Part shown: positions 22,415 to 33,398 of the stretch, in pieces
How the letters are laid out: the number at the start of each line of letters is the position of its first letter
How positions within the stretch are numbered: position 1 is the stretch's first letter
Origin: Dacryopinax spathularia
Lineage: Eukaryota; Basidiomycota; Dacrymycetes; Dacrymycetales; Dacrymycetaceae
Direction: 5' to 3'
Assembly (NCBI GenBank): GCA_037974965.1
Contig: JBBPFI010000002.1
Location: 868,001-932,000 of the forward strand
DNA: 64,000 nucleotides
Translations under genes and position numbers: made by a program
The notes under the pieces: model-generated
Told to the model about the DNA's origin: nothing
Database searches by the model: none
What the model saw: only the letters and a program-made list of their open reading frames with translations

Positions 22415-23206
22415 TTTTTACTTTTGGTTTTTGAACTTGGAGTTCGGTTTTGGGGTGAAGGGGGTAGGGTGATGAGGGAGGGGGCGAGGAGGAGATAGGG
22501 GGGTTAGGCGTCTGATTGTAGCGGGGTCGGCCTGCGACTGCGAAAGGATGACAGACAGTGTCGTGTGAGGTGCGAGGGGTATGTATGCGCTCTTCAGGCA
22601 AGGCGTCTATCGATAACCGCAACAGAGTCGCAGCAGCACCCTCAGCAGATGCGTGAGCTCTAAGCAGAAGAGGATGCAGCCTAATCTAAACCTGGGAAGG
22701 GCGTGACTTCCACGAGGCAGAGTGGGAGCTGGAGAGGGTAGGAAAGAAACGGGGGATGATGCAAGCATGCAAAAGCGACGCATGGTCGGCGATATGCGGA
22801 GGTAGAATTTTACCCGTCTAAGGGGGGTAAACGCCGACGGACGTCGCGTCGCGCCTTTGTTTTGGTCCTGCTGCTTCTTCTTCTGTCGTGCTTCTCGCAA
22901 TGCACGAATCTCATTGATCGTCAGCACTCAGCGGGGGCGCGGCGTACAACGATACTCGAGTTATTTGATTTCAGCATAAAAGTACAACAAATCCGCAAAT
23001 AGAAACATCATGAGTGGCATCGCAAAGCGCAAATCGCAAATCAGAAACGTATCCAAGAACCCTCGAAACACATGTACAACCAAACAACCAAACAACGATC
23101 ACAACGATCAGACGGACAAGATCGCCCCACGATCAAAAGTCAAAGTCAAAGTCAAAGTCAACTGATCGCAGCCTACCAGAGGCGCAGAATCGAACCAAAA
23201 TAAAGA
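22415..23206. other. Intergenic, no gene seen
   Basis: Promoter of the DUF2009 gene and 3' flank of the Ser/Pro-rich gene. GTCAAA is repeated nearly four times at 23139-23160. A minus-strand frame at 22607-22927 has no supporting features. Confidence 0.4.
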
Positions 23207-24895
23207 TCAGACGGCGTACCCGACTGGCATCGCCGTTGCGTATGGGTGGCTCTCCAGCCCTCCCAATCCGGACAGCGCCTCCTGACTAGAGGTAGAGATA
23301 GTCCCACTTCTCTGCCTCTTCGCATTCCGCTCCAGCCCCACCAGCCCCATCGGTCCTTGCCCTCCCGTTCCCTCAGCGCGAGCGCGCGCAGTACCAGCTG
23401 AGTGAGAGCGGCTAGCCGAAAGACCGAGCATCCTCCGATGCTCCAACAAAGCCTGTTCCACGTCCTTCGCGCTGCTCAGACTTGGGAGGTTCGTATGAGA
23501 GAGCGAAGCAGCGGAGGGCTTGTGGCGCTTTACGACTCTCAGCGGTTGGGGTTCGGCAGGGTCGAACGTGACTGTTTTTTGTGGGTGTTGGGGGTGGGAA
23601 GGGATGCCGGATGATGTGGAGGGTCGGGTTGTAGCTGAGCGAGACACGCGTTGTCGGTCTTGTGCTGGCGGTCGGGAGGAGGAGGTAGTAGATGGTGCTG
23701 GAGGCGGCAGGGTGGTTAATGGTCCTGGGCCGGGTAAGGTGGTGGAACGTGGCGCTACTGGCCGACTTGAGGCGCCTGATGATGTTGACGGTCGCCTCCT
23801 CGCATCGTGCACCGCCCGTGAAGCCGCGGCGACGCCGCCTCCTTCCCCCTGTCGGTCCACGCGACGCGATGCTGACGACTGCGGCGCCGCCTCCCCCCTA
23901 GTCGCCTCCCTCTGCCCAGCAACGCCCCCATCCAAACCGTCCCTCCCCCCACTAGTCCCCGTCGTTGCTCTCCTCGGCGGCGCCCCTGGTCGCCTAGGCA
24001 TCGACGCTGCCCTCACTGGTGTCCCCGGCGGAGGGAGGGGGAACATCATCAGCTGCGCTACCATCGTTTCCCGGTCTGGGGTGGTAGGTGATGGAGGCGC
24101 CGAGACTGGTCGTGCGGCTGGCTGTGCGGAGGGGTCGCGTGTCCGTTCGTAGTGGATCCTGATTGCCGGAGGCGATGGTGGGAGCGGCGGGCTTGGGGGC
24201 CGGCTGGTGCTGCTTCCGCTGCTGCTATTCGAGGAGGCGTGCCCCGTGGCAGGACGGGAAGAGGAAGCCCCCTCGCCGCTCGCCCGTGTAGATGAGGTAG
24301 TAGGGAGCCGACGAAGGCTCTTCATACTCGCTACCCTGCGCGCCTGGGCCACCTTAGCGCTCCCCATGGGGTTGTGCGTCGGGCAGTACTCGCTCCAGCA
24401 GTCTTTGAATGCGCATGCATACGCGGGCGGAGCGCGCGGGACGATAGGGGGCGATACTGGTGCTCCCGGGCTTGGGCTACGCGGGCTTGGCAGGCAAGCG
24501 ACGGACTTGGAATGTGAGAGTTTGGGGAGAGATGCTAGGGACTTGGCGTGCGCAAGACCCCGGGCGGGAGGGGGAGGCGAGGCGGTCTTGGTTGATGATG
24601 ACCGAGCGTGCAGAGGCAGCGTGCGCGCCGAACGCGTTGAGCGGGAGGAGCTGGAGCTCGAGTCATCCGAGTCGCGTCGTTTTGGCTGAGGCTGACGTGC
24701 TTCCGGTGCGGAGCTGGTAGTGGATGGAGGCGAGGACGGAGGGGTGAACATCCCGGTGAACTTGCGGAAGAAGGACGTCTCGCGGTCCTTCGGCTTGCCG
24801 GAGGAGGACGATCTGAAGACCAGCTGCAGCTGCATAGTACAGAACAGTACACGAGAGACGGTGTTGTGTGGGAGGAAGATGCGTGTGCGCGGCAC
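23207..24895 (-). CDS. Ser/Pro-rich protein with Cx4Cx4CPxH motif
   Basis: A single frame of 562 codons from the first ATG. A second in-frame ATG at 24835 (residue 21, MQLQLVFRSSS) lies about 100 bp from a TTAAATA box near 24936, a spacing nearer to that of other genes here, and may be the true start. The protein is low-complexity (Ser, Pro, Arg, Ala), so probably disordered, with short basic stretches. Its one ordered-looking piece is CAFKDCWSEYCPTH at residues 161-174, with Cys-161, -166, -171 and His-174 able to bind a metal. A similar motif occurs twice in the gene at 28712-29735. I do not know the family; a signalling or DNA-associated role cannot be inferred from this alone. Confidence 0.65.
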   Translation of the reverse strand: MPRTRIFLPHNTVSRVLFCTMQLQLVFRSSSSGKPKDRETSFFRKFTGMFTPPSSPPSTTSSAPEARQPQPKRRDSDDSSSSSSRSTRSARTLPLHARSSSTKTASPPPPARGLAHAKSLASLPKLSHSKSVACLPSPRSPSPGAPVSPPIVPRAPPAYACAFKDCWSEYCPTHNPMGSAKVAQARRVASMKSLRRLPTTSSTRASGEGASSSRPATGHASSNSSSGSSTSRPPSPPLPPSPPAIRIHYERTRDPSAQPAARPVSAPPSPTTPDRETMVAQLMMFPLPPPGTPVRAASMPRRPGAPPRRATTGTSGGRDGLDGGVAGQREATRGEAAPQSSASRRVDRQGEGGGVAAASRAVHDARRRPSTSSGASSRPVAPRSTTLPGPGPLTTLPPPAPSTTSSSRPPAQDRQRVSRSATTRPSTSSGIPSHPQHPQKTVTFDPAEPQPLRVVKRHKPSAASLSHTNLPSLSSAKDVEQALLEHRRMLGLSASRSHSAGTARARAEGTGGQGPMGLVGLERNAKRQRSGTISTSSQEALSGLGGLESHPYATAMPVGYAV

Positions 24896-26203
24896 AGATG
24901 AGAGGAGAACCAGAGCTCTCGTGTTGCCACTGCCATATTTAAGGCAAAGCTGAGAACCAGTGGTACCGGCATCGTCTCAGCTGGACGGCATCAACCAGGC
25001 CGAAGGAGGCGAGGACTGGAGCTCACGAGTACCCATCAGGCAATGCGGAACACGTTCTGCATAGAACGACGGCTCCAGCAGCCCGTGAAACGCGATCAGT
25101 ATCAGGGTAAGTGTTGACGGTGGAGAGAGGGGCGCGGTCTGGAGCTTCTGAGCGCCGCCATGAGCTTCCTGCCTTGTTTGGCGAGCTGGTAGACTGCGCC
25201 AGCGGGAGATTGCGGAAGACACGTTCTGTCACAGATCAGACTTCGCGGCCAGGCACATCCATCGTTTCCCCCGCGCCCAGTTACCACTTTGGGCTGCAGT
25301 GCCGGCGGAACGTTGCGACAGGTATCGTGCTTGATCGGCATCAGGACATGTTCGAGCCTCCATCAGCCAAGCGCATGCAGGGCGGTCCGGAGTGAATCTT
25401 CCGTCAGCAAGAGAGCATACAGCCAAAGCATTCGTAGTGCAAGGAGGTAATATCCACTTTTCAGGTAGTGGGGACCTTCCTGGCGAGGTTTGTATGGTTT
25501 CAAGCAAGGTCTTCTCACCGGACGAGCATGAAGGGAAGGTCGATGAAACACACCAGACGATGTTGCGCGCAAGGGTCGCAGCAACCCTTGAATATTGTTG
25601 TCGCATGGTGCGAGGCTGTGCTGATAGCATCCATCCCTGACAACCGGCAACATTTCGTTGCATTCCACCAGAATTCCCTCATTCTCGTGCCTGTTCTGTT
25701 CGGTCCGCCTCAAAACGGCGGCTGTAGAAACCCGCGGGTGTTGGGCGAAGCGAAAAGCAGTCGGCCTCACAGTAATCACGCGTCATTCCACGGTTGCTAT
25801 TGGCCGTCCACTGTGTGCTGTTTACCCGCTCGATTATGACCAATAGATTAGCTGAGACATCGACGCGGATGGTGACCGGTATGGTGAGTCGTCGCGCTCA
25901 AAGCGGATGGTGTCTCCCATGGTCCAGCCAATCTGCATACACAAACACTGGCGGCCTGTATGTCCGTTGCAAGGTTTCAAGCTGTATTATCATTTAACTC
26001 TCTCGCCCGGGCGAGAAACCACAACGATCACACCAGCAGTTGGTAGCAACTGCGTTCCCTCAAACGCGTCCTCCGACACGCCGACACATCTCCGAACTCT
26101 CTGATGAACCTCTCGTGCCTCGAGGGCGCCGCGTCGGGTACCGGTCAGACGGATCCAACGGATGAGACGCTGGCCGCTCGACAACATCGGCAGAGCGACC
26201 CGT
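24896..26203. other. 1.3-kb intergenic region, no gene seen
   Basis: It contains the promoter of the Ser/Pro-rich gene on the left and the 3' flank of the eight-exon gene on the right. Short frames overlap on both strands without motifs. Confidence 0.4.
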
Positions 26204-27690
26204 CTAACCGCCCGGAAACTTGCTGCTCCAGTAGTCGGCAAGGTTCTTGATACGCTCCCTAACATGGAAGATTGACTCGTACGGCATGTCTTCCACTCGC
26301 GCCAGATTACCGATGACCATACCGATCTTGGTGCCGCCGCGCTCGACCTAGCGCGATTCAGTAAACGCTCAAGTGGTAAAGCAACGGGACTTACGATCTT
26401 GCCCAGCAGATCCCTAGGGATTTGATCCTTGATCTCTTCGAGATGGCCCACAATGTTACTGATTTCCTTCATTTTCTAGGATCTTAATCAGTAACATGCG
26501 CCAGCGCCACGGTAGAACGGATTTACCGATTGTCCTGCCACTTTGCGATACTCCGGACGCAACATCGGCTGCAGAACGACTCGCCATTGATGCAGCTGCT
26601 CTCCGAATGAGGGACCCAATTCGGGACTGCCCTCTCGTCGTGGCCGCTTTGCACTAGGTACTATACCGAGGCCGTATGATTCCTGCATCAGGACATCAGA
26701 AGTGAGCGGCATCGAGGTGAGGCGGTGCATACAGCTTTGATGTTCGCCTCATCGAACTTCCTCTTATCGAAAGGGGACTTCGGAGTCTGCACCTGTGGCT
26801 GATTTGGTTGAGTGAGCATATGTCATCGCATCCAGACAGTAAACGCACAGGTGCTGCAGAAGCGCCAGCAGGTGCGCTCGTGTTGATAACCGGTCGTGAA
26901 ATAACGCGGCCACCAATGACGCCAGCAACTCTAGTTTGTGCAAGCCCGTGAGCCTCATCCCACTGCTTCTTCGCATTCTTCTCAATCTCAGTCCAGGACT
27001 GTGCGAATGTCTGCTTGTTCGGGAACGGGCGACTGTACTGCATGTCGAGAGGATAGGTATAACCGCCGGTGGCAGACCACGAGACGGACGGTCCAGCATC
27101 CGGATTGGGGTTGTCCATCTGTACTTCCAGAGTAGGCATCTCGATACCTGCCAGCGCAGAATTCAGAGCCTCGAGGTTGGCACTGACGGTCCTGCGGTCC
27201 AGGTCCTTCCAGTTCGGCAGATGTCGCACTCGACCACTGGCAGCATCTGCCTGTGAAAGAGAAAGGAACAGGGGTGAGGATCAATGTGTGACAGATAATC
27301 GGATGTTATGCTCACTTCGTCCTCGTCGTCCGAGCCGAAGATCTCGTCGATCATCCGTTGTCTCACGGACACATGGGCCGATTTCACAGGATGTTCAGCA
27401 TGATATGTCTTGATCATCGACTCGTCCGGTTGGACGGCATTGTCCCATTCCGCATCAAAGGGATGGACAAACCTTATCGCGTTCAGTAAGCACGCCGCAC
27501 TGGCCTTCCAATCATGACTAAGCGGTGACTCACGTGCATGGTTCGGCGTGGACCACAGCTAAGGACGGTTTGGTCCCTGCCGTCGGTACGAAGGCCTGAG
27601 CGCGATCACGATGAGCGCGTTCGTCGTTGAAAAAGGCGAACATTAACATACAGGACAACGGACCAGATCAACAGGTGGCATCACTCCCAT
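26204..27690 (-). CDS. Protein with TFIIS N-terminal-like helical bundle
   Basis: Eight exons on the minus strand: 27690-27652, 27595-27534, 27472-27316, 27250-26849, 26792-26733, 26682-26527, 26475-26395 and 26347-26204, giving 366 aa. All seven introns are GT-AG and 47-65 bp, and an in-frame stop lies just before the ATG. Features: FVHPFDAEWDNAVQPDES near residue 35, an acidic FGSDDEDE at about 80, a basic KRPRRE signal in the third quarter, and a C-terminus with IPRDLLGKI, GGTKIGMVIGNLARVE and HVRERIKNLADYW. The spacing of TKIG, hydrophobic heptads and final W resembles the LW/TFIIS N-terminal domain of transcription elongation factors, suggesting a nuclear role. That assignment is tentative; the rest is unfamiliar. 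Confidence 0.65.
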
Positions 27691-28711
27691 TGATATGTCG
27701 TCTTAGAAGCCAGCCAGGGAGCGACAGGATTGCCACAGGTCAGAAGAATGTTGACAGTTGAGAACCGATGCCGGAACCAGACTTGGAAGGAAAGGCGGAT
27801 AGCTGTATGTACGGCGGATATCGGTGATAATCCGACAAAATGCTGCCCAGACTGAATATAATGGGTAGTTGAAAGCCGTGAGGATGTATGGATACAGAGA
27901 ATCTTGCACAGACGGTTGCAGAGCGGACTCGGAATTGCGGTGTGCTCTGCCGCGCATATACCGTGGAGTCGGCTTCTTTATAGGCCGGCAAGGGCAGATC
28001 AGAGGAAGAGAACAGAAAAAGACATATACGGTGTTGAGCGAGAGCTGTACAGTTGTGTAAAAGCGATGTTCTTGACGGCTTGAAGGAGTACGTAAAAGAG
28101 AGGAGAAAGGAAAGTGAGAGCCGGTCACCGAGATGATGGTATGATTGGCGCTTCAGGGCGCGTGCCCAACGCGCGCTTCGGAGGAATCCGATGGATGACA
28201 TAAACACTGTAATTGCTTCCGCTTTGCGCCTTGTTCTGTGACGACCACACCATATCGGGAATGTTGTTTCAGGTTATTCATCGCCTACTTGGGATTATCA
28301 TGTTCGATCCGGCCAACAGAACCAGGTACTGCGTAAAAGAACGCGCTTCGGGGTCAGGACTGTGAATGTCGCATCATGGTTAGTTCTTGTCCGGTCCAGA
28401 GCGGCCGATCGATTGAACCGACATCGCCTCTGCGAGTGCCCGTGCTGTACTTTGGCCATACCTATCTTCGTAGGCAAGGCATCGCTGAGATGAGCGTGCG
28501 AGCGCGTCATGTCATTGAACCCGATCGGTTCATTGGTATGTTGCAGTCGGAATAAGTCTTGAGGCTACATGTGCTAATGATTGTTGGTGTAGAAATCAGC
28601 AATTGCAAGAATTCAGAGGAAGACGTCATCTAACGACCAAGCCTCAACCATACTGTCAGTCTCTCCCTTCGAATATTAGCTTCGAATCGTACCACTCCTC
28701 CTCGTCGACAG
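27691..28711. other. 1-kb intergenic region, no gene seen
   Basis: Promoter side of the eight-exon gene and 3' flank of the next minus-strand gene. Only short unsupported frames are visible. Confidence 0.4.
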
Positions 28712-29735
28712 TCAAAACAGCATCACTCTCGTCACCCTCTCTGCCTGCCTGAGCTCTCTCACTGCTTGCTTGTGCTTGAGTTCTCGGTTCTCGGGCTTGA
28801 CGTTCTCCTTTCCCTTCGTTCGAGCCAAGGGAGCCGGTCTACGACTATCGATCGACCTTGGTTGACCCAATGGCGCACGGCTTCTGGGAGCGCCTTCCAT
28901 TTCGGAGCTGCCGTCATACCCGTCCGAATCAGCGGTTGAAACCCTCCACGTAGACTGCATGCTTGATCTGGCAGATGGTGGCTCTACGACGATGCTCGGC
29001 GGGCAAGGGAACCATGCGACCGATCCGACCGACTCGATCGAACTGCGAGGGGAGACGTCGGAGTCGGTATTGTCGGGCGTCATGGTCGTCATAGGCGTAG
29101 GGAAGAACCCATGCATGGGCTCCACGGCAGTGGGTGTGTGGAGGTATGAGCCCGCACTCGAAGCGGAACTGGGAGAGTCGACATGCACCAAATCCGGGCA
29201 GTCGTAGCTGGAAGGAACGGAGATCATCAGGGCGGGATTACGGGCGTTGTGCGAGACTGGACGACCCGCATGGGGAGGAGACTGAGGGAGAATAGTATGC
29301 TTGTGCCGGGGGCAGTTCAGTGCTTCGCAAGTCGGAGCGTAGCATCGGAAGGCGCCATCGGGTACTGTATGCGAGCGAGGTAGACCCGATCGTTCTTTCA
29401 GGGGGCTACTGAGCAAGACGTCAACAAGCTGGTTGTCGACCGTTCGGTCGCAACAAGCATGGCCCGGAGGTTCGATGACTGCAGGTATGAGAACTGGGCT
29501 GTTTCACAGCGGTCTTGTCAGCTAATGCGCATATATGTAGCCAAACTCCGCCGTACCTCTGTGTTTCCTCTGGAGTACAGCGCATGCCGTGCCCGTGGGT
29601 AGGGCAACCCGGAGCCCAACATTCGGAGAAGTAGCAGGTATATGCGGACGGCTTCGGCTTCGTCAACGTCAGCAAGGAAGCGGACGGCTTGAGGGACACT
29701 GGTAGGTTTAAGATCATGGCGTTTCTTGGAAACAA
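28712..29735 (-). CDS. Hypothetical protein with two Cx4Cx4CPxH motifs
   Basis: Exons on the minus strand are 29735-29557 and 29408-28712, giving 291 aa; the intron is 148 bp with GTACGG donor and CTCAG acceptor. Two copies of a short Cys-His motif are seen: CYFSECWAPGCPTH at residues 34-47 and CYAPTCEALNCPRH at 82-95. The intron falls between them. The rest is Ser/Pro-rich and probably disordered, ending in a basic, charged helix (ENRELKHKQAVRELRQAERV). The motif is shared with the Ser/Pro-rich gene at 23207-24895, which stands two genes away on the same strand, so the two may be distant relatives. The family is not recognised. Start uncertain: a second ATG is at residue 7. Confidence 0.65.
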
Positions 29736-30062
29736 CTGAGAAATAAGGAGCGTGGTGAGTGTTATGTGTTTGTATGTGTACTTTTGAGTAACGACTGTGG
29801 TGCGAAAGGGTGGTTATAGCAGGCAACGGAAACGGACAATTGGACGTTGGTGGGAGGGAGTGTCTGAGGAAGAGGCGGACGATGAACAGGACGTTCCCGA
29901 ACGGCGAGAACATCAATGACGACAATCAAGAAGCCTTCGTCTACTCAGGCACCGATGAGACATTCCGACATAGGTAGCAACTTTGCCTGGTTCGTGCAGG
30001 ACGAGATAGTGATCGAAAGGTCTCACAGCCCGATCGTGGTTGCGGACCGCTTCGGTCCCGTG

Positions 30063-30070
30063 GTCACGTG
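30063..30070 (+). promoter_or_regulatory. GTCACGTG box upstream of F-box gene 1
   Basis: An 8-bp E-box-type element whose last base is 105 bp before the ATG at 30175. The same octamer sits at nearly the same distance before the other two F-box genes of this window. Confidence 0.55.
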
Positions 30071-30174
30071 CACTCGGCGACACGAAAAATTCCACGCGGC
30101 GGGGCTGTGGAGCTCACCTCACCTTCCGCCCGGTATTTATTTATAGGAAACTGCTTTTCTGCAAGAAACCGGCC

Positions 30175-31543
30175 ATGCCTGTACCTTTTCTACCCCAGGA
30201 CGTATGGCTCGAAGTTGTGCGCTGGTTGACGGCTGCTGGCGATCTTGCCGCAATCGCCCGGACCAACTCGGCACTGAAGACGATTGCTAGGCCCCAGCTC
30301 TATCGGACGATCGTTCTCAATACAGTGGCCACGCTTGTCAAAGTCGATCGAACGATGAAGAACAATCCTGCATACCGAAACTATGTCCGCGCCGTCGAAC
30401 TGTCAGAAGGAAACGTCGCCTTCGACAAGATCTCATGGCTCCCGTACGGCGACCGTACTGTGTTGGCTGCTCCCTTCTTCCGTCTGGCGTTCCGGTTCCT
30501 TGCGATCCTTCCCAACCTGGAGAGTCTAGAAATCTGCTGCGTAACCCAGCATCTTTCCCGCGCTGGAGGACATTATCTCTGTTCAAACTTGGCTCGTCTA
30601 CCTCAGCGTCTTCTCCGGCTATCTCTGACCGGCCTTCCTGCCCTTCCGATTCTCCGAAAGCAGCCCGACATGGCGCAGTTGGAGCTGGTATACCGGTTCA
30701 AAGATCTCTCAGAGGAGCTAAAATGGGTGGAGAAGAACGACGTACCCCAGCTACGGTGGCTCGCTTGCGACCATTACAGCGCGCTGAAACTGCTCGAAGC
30801 TCGACCTGTCCAAGAATGCTACTTATCCGCCACAAGCGACTTGGGGAAGCTGGAGCTACAGTCTTTGCGCGAGGGCACAGCGCTACGAATATTACAGCTA
30901 TGCCTGAAGACTTTGAGTCGGCAAATGTTGGCACAGATCGGCGATGTCGTACCCTCCCTCCTCGTCCTGAGTCTTGAGATTCTGCATGAACACGACGCCC
31001 AAGTACGCTTTCTCTATTTGACGGCTTCGGTATTCTGACATGCCTCAGGATTTGCCACCCCTGACAGATCCGCTTGTTTTAGAGGGACTGCGGCAGTTCT
31101 CCCGGCTACGAACATTCGAGATACATATGGCATGCGCCGTGAAGGATATGGTTGTAGCGTACGTTGCGCCGGCGCTGCCTTCCGTTGGTACGGCTTGTCT
31201 CAGTCTTCGTTCCGTGACCTTCGTTCTGGAGGATCACCGTTCCGGAGTCGTGGCCGGTGTCAAGAGCGAACAGGTGCTTGTATACGCATTCCTTCGCCCC
31301 TCAGCGATCTCGAACTGCACGCCTACCACGTCGAACTGGTCCTGCGAACGAATAACCTATACACAGAATCGCCATTACTCCCTCTCGGACACGGTACACG
31401 TTGAAGGATTTACTCGGGCGATTCACCCAATATTACGGACGTTGTCCGTCGACCTTGCCCACGTCCAAGCAGATGTTTCTTCCCCTCAGGCGGACACTTG
31501 CGGGTACGTGATCTGCAGATTAGCGCAACGAATACATGCTTAA
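30175..31543 (+). CDS. F-box protein (copy 1)
   Basis: Exons 30175-31002 and 31049-31543 give 440 aa; the intron is 46 bp. The N-terminus carries an F-box (LPQDVWLEVVRWLTAAGDLAAIARTN..., about residues 5-45), which in this family binds Skp1 and links a substrate to an SCF ubiquitin ligase. The rest has spaced leucine-rich stretches (LPNLESLEICC, LPQRLLRLSLTGLP, LLVLSLEIL), suggesting irregular LRR-like repeats for substrate binding. The target is unknown. Two paralogues, at 32109 and 50311, share motifs such as RWLACD, LRTLQLCLKTL-like and LPSLLVLSL, and a single intron at the same position. Its C-terminus runs about 25 residues longer than the paralogues' and may be mis-called. A TATTTATTTATAG stretch precedes the ATG. 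Confidence 0.8.
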
Positions 31544-31990
31544 TTACCATGTTAAGCAGGTCCAGTGCATCCAAAAGACGGAGAAAGAGGTGATAATCCC
31601 CGGTCAAGAAGACATCATGGCACTCGTCAGCCCGTAAGCTTCAGGCTGTGAGATACGATTCGGAGCGCAACACCTTCGGCTTCCAATCGTCCTCCCTCCT
31701 GAAGCTGGAACATCAATGCCCACGAAGCATATGCACTCGCCCAGTGCTCCGCGAACGCCCCAGTCGAAGGCCCATTTGATGTCGGGCAGCTTTGAGCTGG
31801 CCTGTGAGCCCAAGACCTGTCTCACCTCATACTTTCAACCGGTGGTTGAACCCTACGATACGACAGTCTACCGTTCTCCATCACGTCTTATGCTTGCAAT
31901 GACCGAATCTCCTGGTGTCTACATGACAGTTCCCCGTACAGTGTGTCGCTAGAAGACGTCCGAAAGGAAGTCAGAGCAAGCGCGGATCTG
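31544..31990. other. Intergenic between F-box genes
   Basis: No gene supported. Frames of 73-78 codons on both strands have no motif. Confidence 0.4.
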
Positions 31991-31998
31991 GTCACGTG
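31991..31998 (+). promoter_or_regulatory. GTCACGTG box upstream of F-box gene 2
   Basis: Same octamer, in the same orientation as at F-box gene 1, ending 111 bp before the ATG at 32109. Confidence 0.55.
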
Positions 31999-32108
31999 CT
32001 TTCGTCGTGTCGTCAGTCCGCGCGCCCTGTGCGACCCTCGCCCTATGCAGCTCTCTCTCTTATCCATTCTCCCCGAACATCATCAAGGCAAGCGCACCTC
32101 AGGTCAGG

Positions 32109-33398
32109 ATGCCCATACCTGTTCTTCCGTACGACATCTGGTTTCAGATCATTCCATGGGTTACAGCCAACAAGGATTTCGCGGCACTCGCAAGGACGAA
32201 TTCTGTGCTCGCAACCATCGCTTGCCAGCGTCTATATCGCTCCATCACACTCACTCATATAGTCACGCTATACAAGCTCCGTCGTACAGTATCAAGCAAT
32301 CGACTGCGTGCGTCGCAGATGTTGGAGTTGGAACTCGATTTCGCGAATCATATATTGGACCCCACCCTGGCTGGATGGTATCAGAATGCGATCTTTCCAC
32401 TACCGCCGGCGTTCCTCCGCCTTCTCTTCGCGTTCTTACGCTTGCTTCCCCGCCTGCGGCAGCTCAAGATCTCTCGGGGGACTTCGTGCTACTTCTGGCC
32501 CGTGGACGCCTTGCTATGCGAGAACATAGCTCGCCTACCTTGCCCTCTCACGAGTTTCTGGGCTGGATCCCTAAGCGTTCGCCCTGTGCTTCAGACACAA
32601 CGTCGACTGGAGCGCTTATACGTGGACTACAGCAAGTCTACACAGGAGCTACAACATCTGTCGAAAGGGGATTTGCCGTGTTTACGATGGCTAGCATCCG
32701 ACAGTCATGACGCAGTGAAGCTGCTGGAAGACCGTTTGGTGGAAGAATTATATCTGCTTAGGCCGGGGACACTGGAGGTACACCACCTCCGCTGCGCAAA
32801 GGCACTCCGTACCTTGCAACTCTGCTTAGGGACGTGGACATCTACAACGCTGGCAGAAGTCAGCAGTGTTTTGCCATCCCTGCTTGTGCTCAGCCTTGTA
32901 CTGCGCCCAAGTGCTATGCCAGAGGTAGTGCCCCTTCCTTTGTCTCTTTCGAGCTAGAATTGACTCCCGTGACAGTCGCCGCTGCCGATACTGGATCGTC
33001 CTGCGTTAGCCGGGTTCCCACCCTTCGAGAGGCTAGAGACCCTAGAGCTCGATCTACTTTGCAGCCCGGAGGATCTGAGGACCCAGATCATACCTAATGC
33101 AGTCGCACTCCTTCCAGTCCTTCGCACAGCATGCCCCCCTCTCCAATTCCTCAATGTGGCGGGCCGGATGGCTTTCGATACGGTCGTTGTGCACGCCTTC
33201 AGTCGACAACGTACAACCTTATCGGACCAGGGGTCGCAAGGCTGGAGCTGCGAGCGAACAACCCACCGTGATCTCGCGATCTCCAAATGGGCCGTTTCAG
33301 TTCCACCTATGAAGCGACTTACGCGGACGACCGGCCCTCTACTCGAAAGGTGCACGATCGACCTCGCCGAATACCGAGTCCTATCGCCCGGTCACTGA
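32109..33398 (+). CDS. F-box protein (copy 2)
   Basis: Exons 32109-32924 and 32976-33398 give 412 aa. The intron (51 bp, GTAGTG donor, GACAG acceptor) matches copy 1's position after the VLSL segment. The F-box is PVLPYDIWFQIIPWVTANKD onward, followed by leucine-rich segments (LRLLPRLRQLKISRG, LPCLRWLASD, LRTLQLCLGTW, LPSLLVLSLVL). The conserved WSCER of the C-terminal part is present, as WSCERI in copy 1 and WHCEQI in copy 3. It is presumably an SCF adaptor with a different substrate, because the region between the F-box and VLSL is poorly conserved between copies. The chosen start is the first ATG whose N-terminus (MPIPVLPYD) aligns with MPVPFLPQD and MPLPILPYD of the paralogues. Confidence 0.82.

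Noticed and set aside
22607-22927. Minus-strand frame of 106 codons
   Set aside because: Only the first part is helix-like and charged; no homologous feature and no promoter signs.
23181-23200. Possible tRNA T-loop (GGTTCGATTC on the minus strand)
   Set aside because: The flanking bases cannot form the T-stem and no acceptor, D or anticodon stems are found around it.
23520-24152. Plus-strand frame of 210 codons across the Ser/Pro-rich gene
   Set aside because: Antisense shadow of a low-complexity coding region; no domain recognised.
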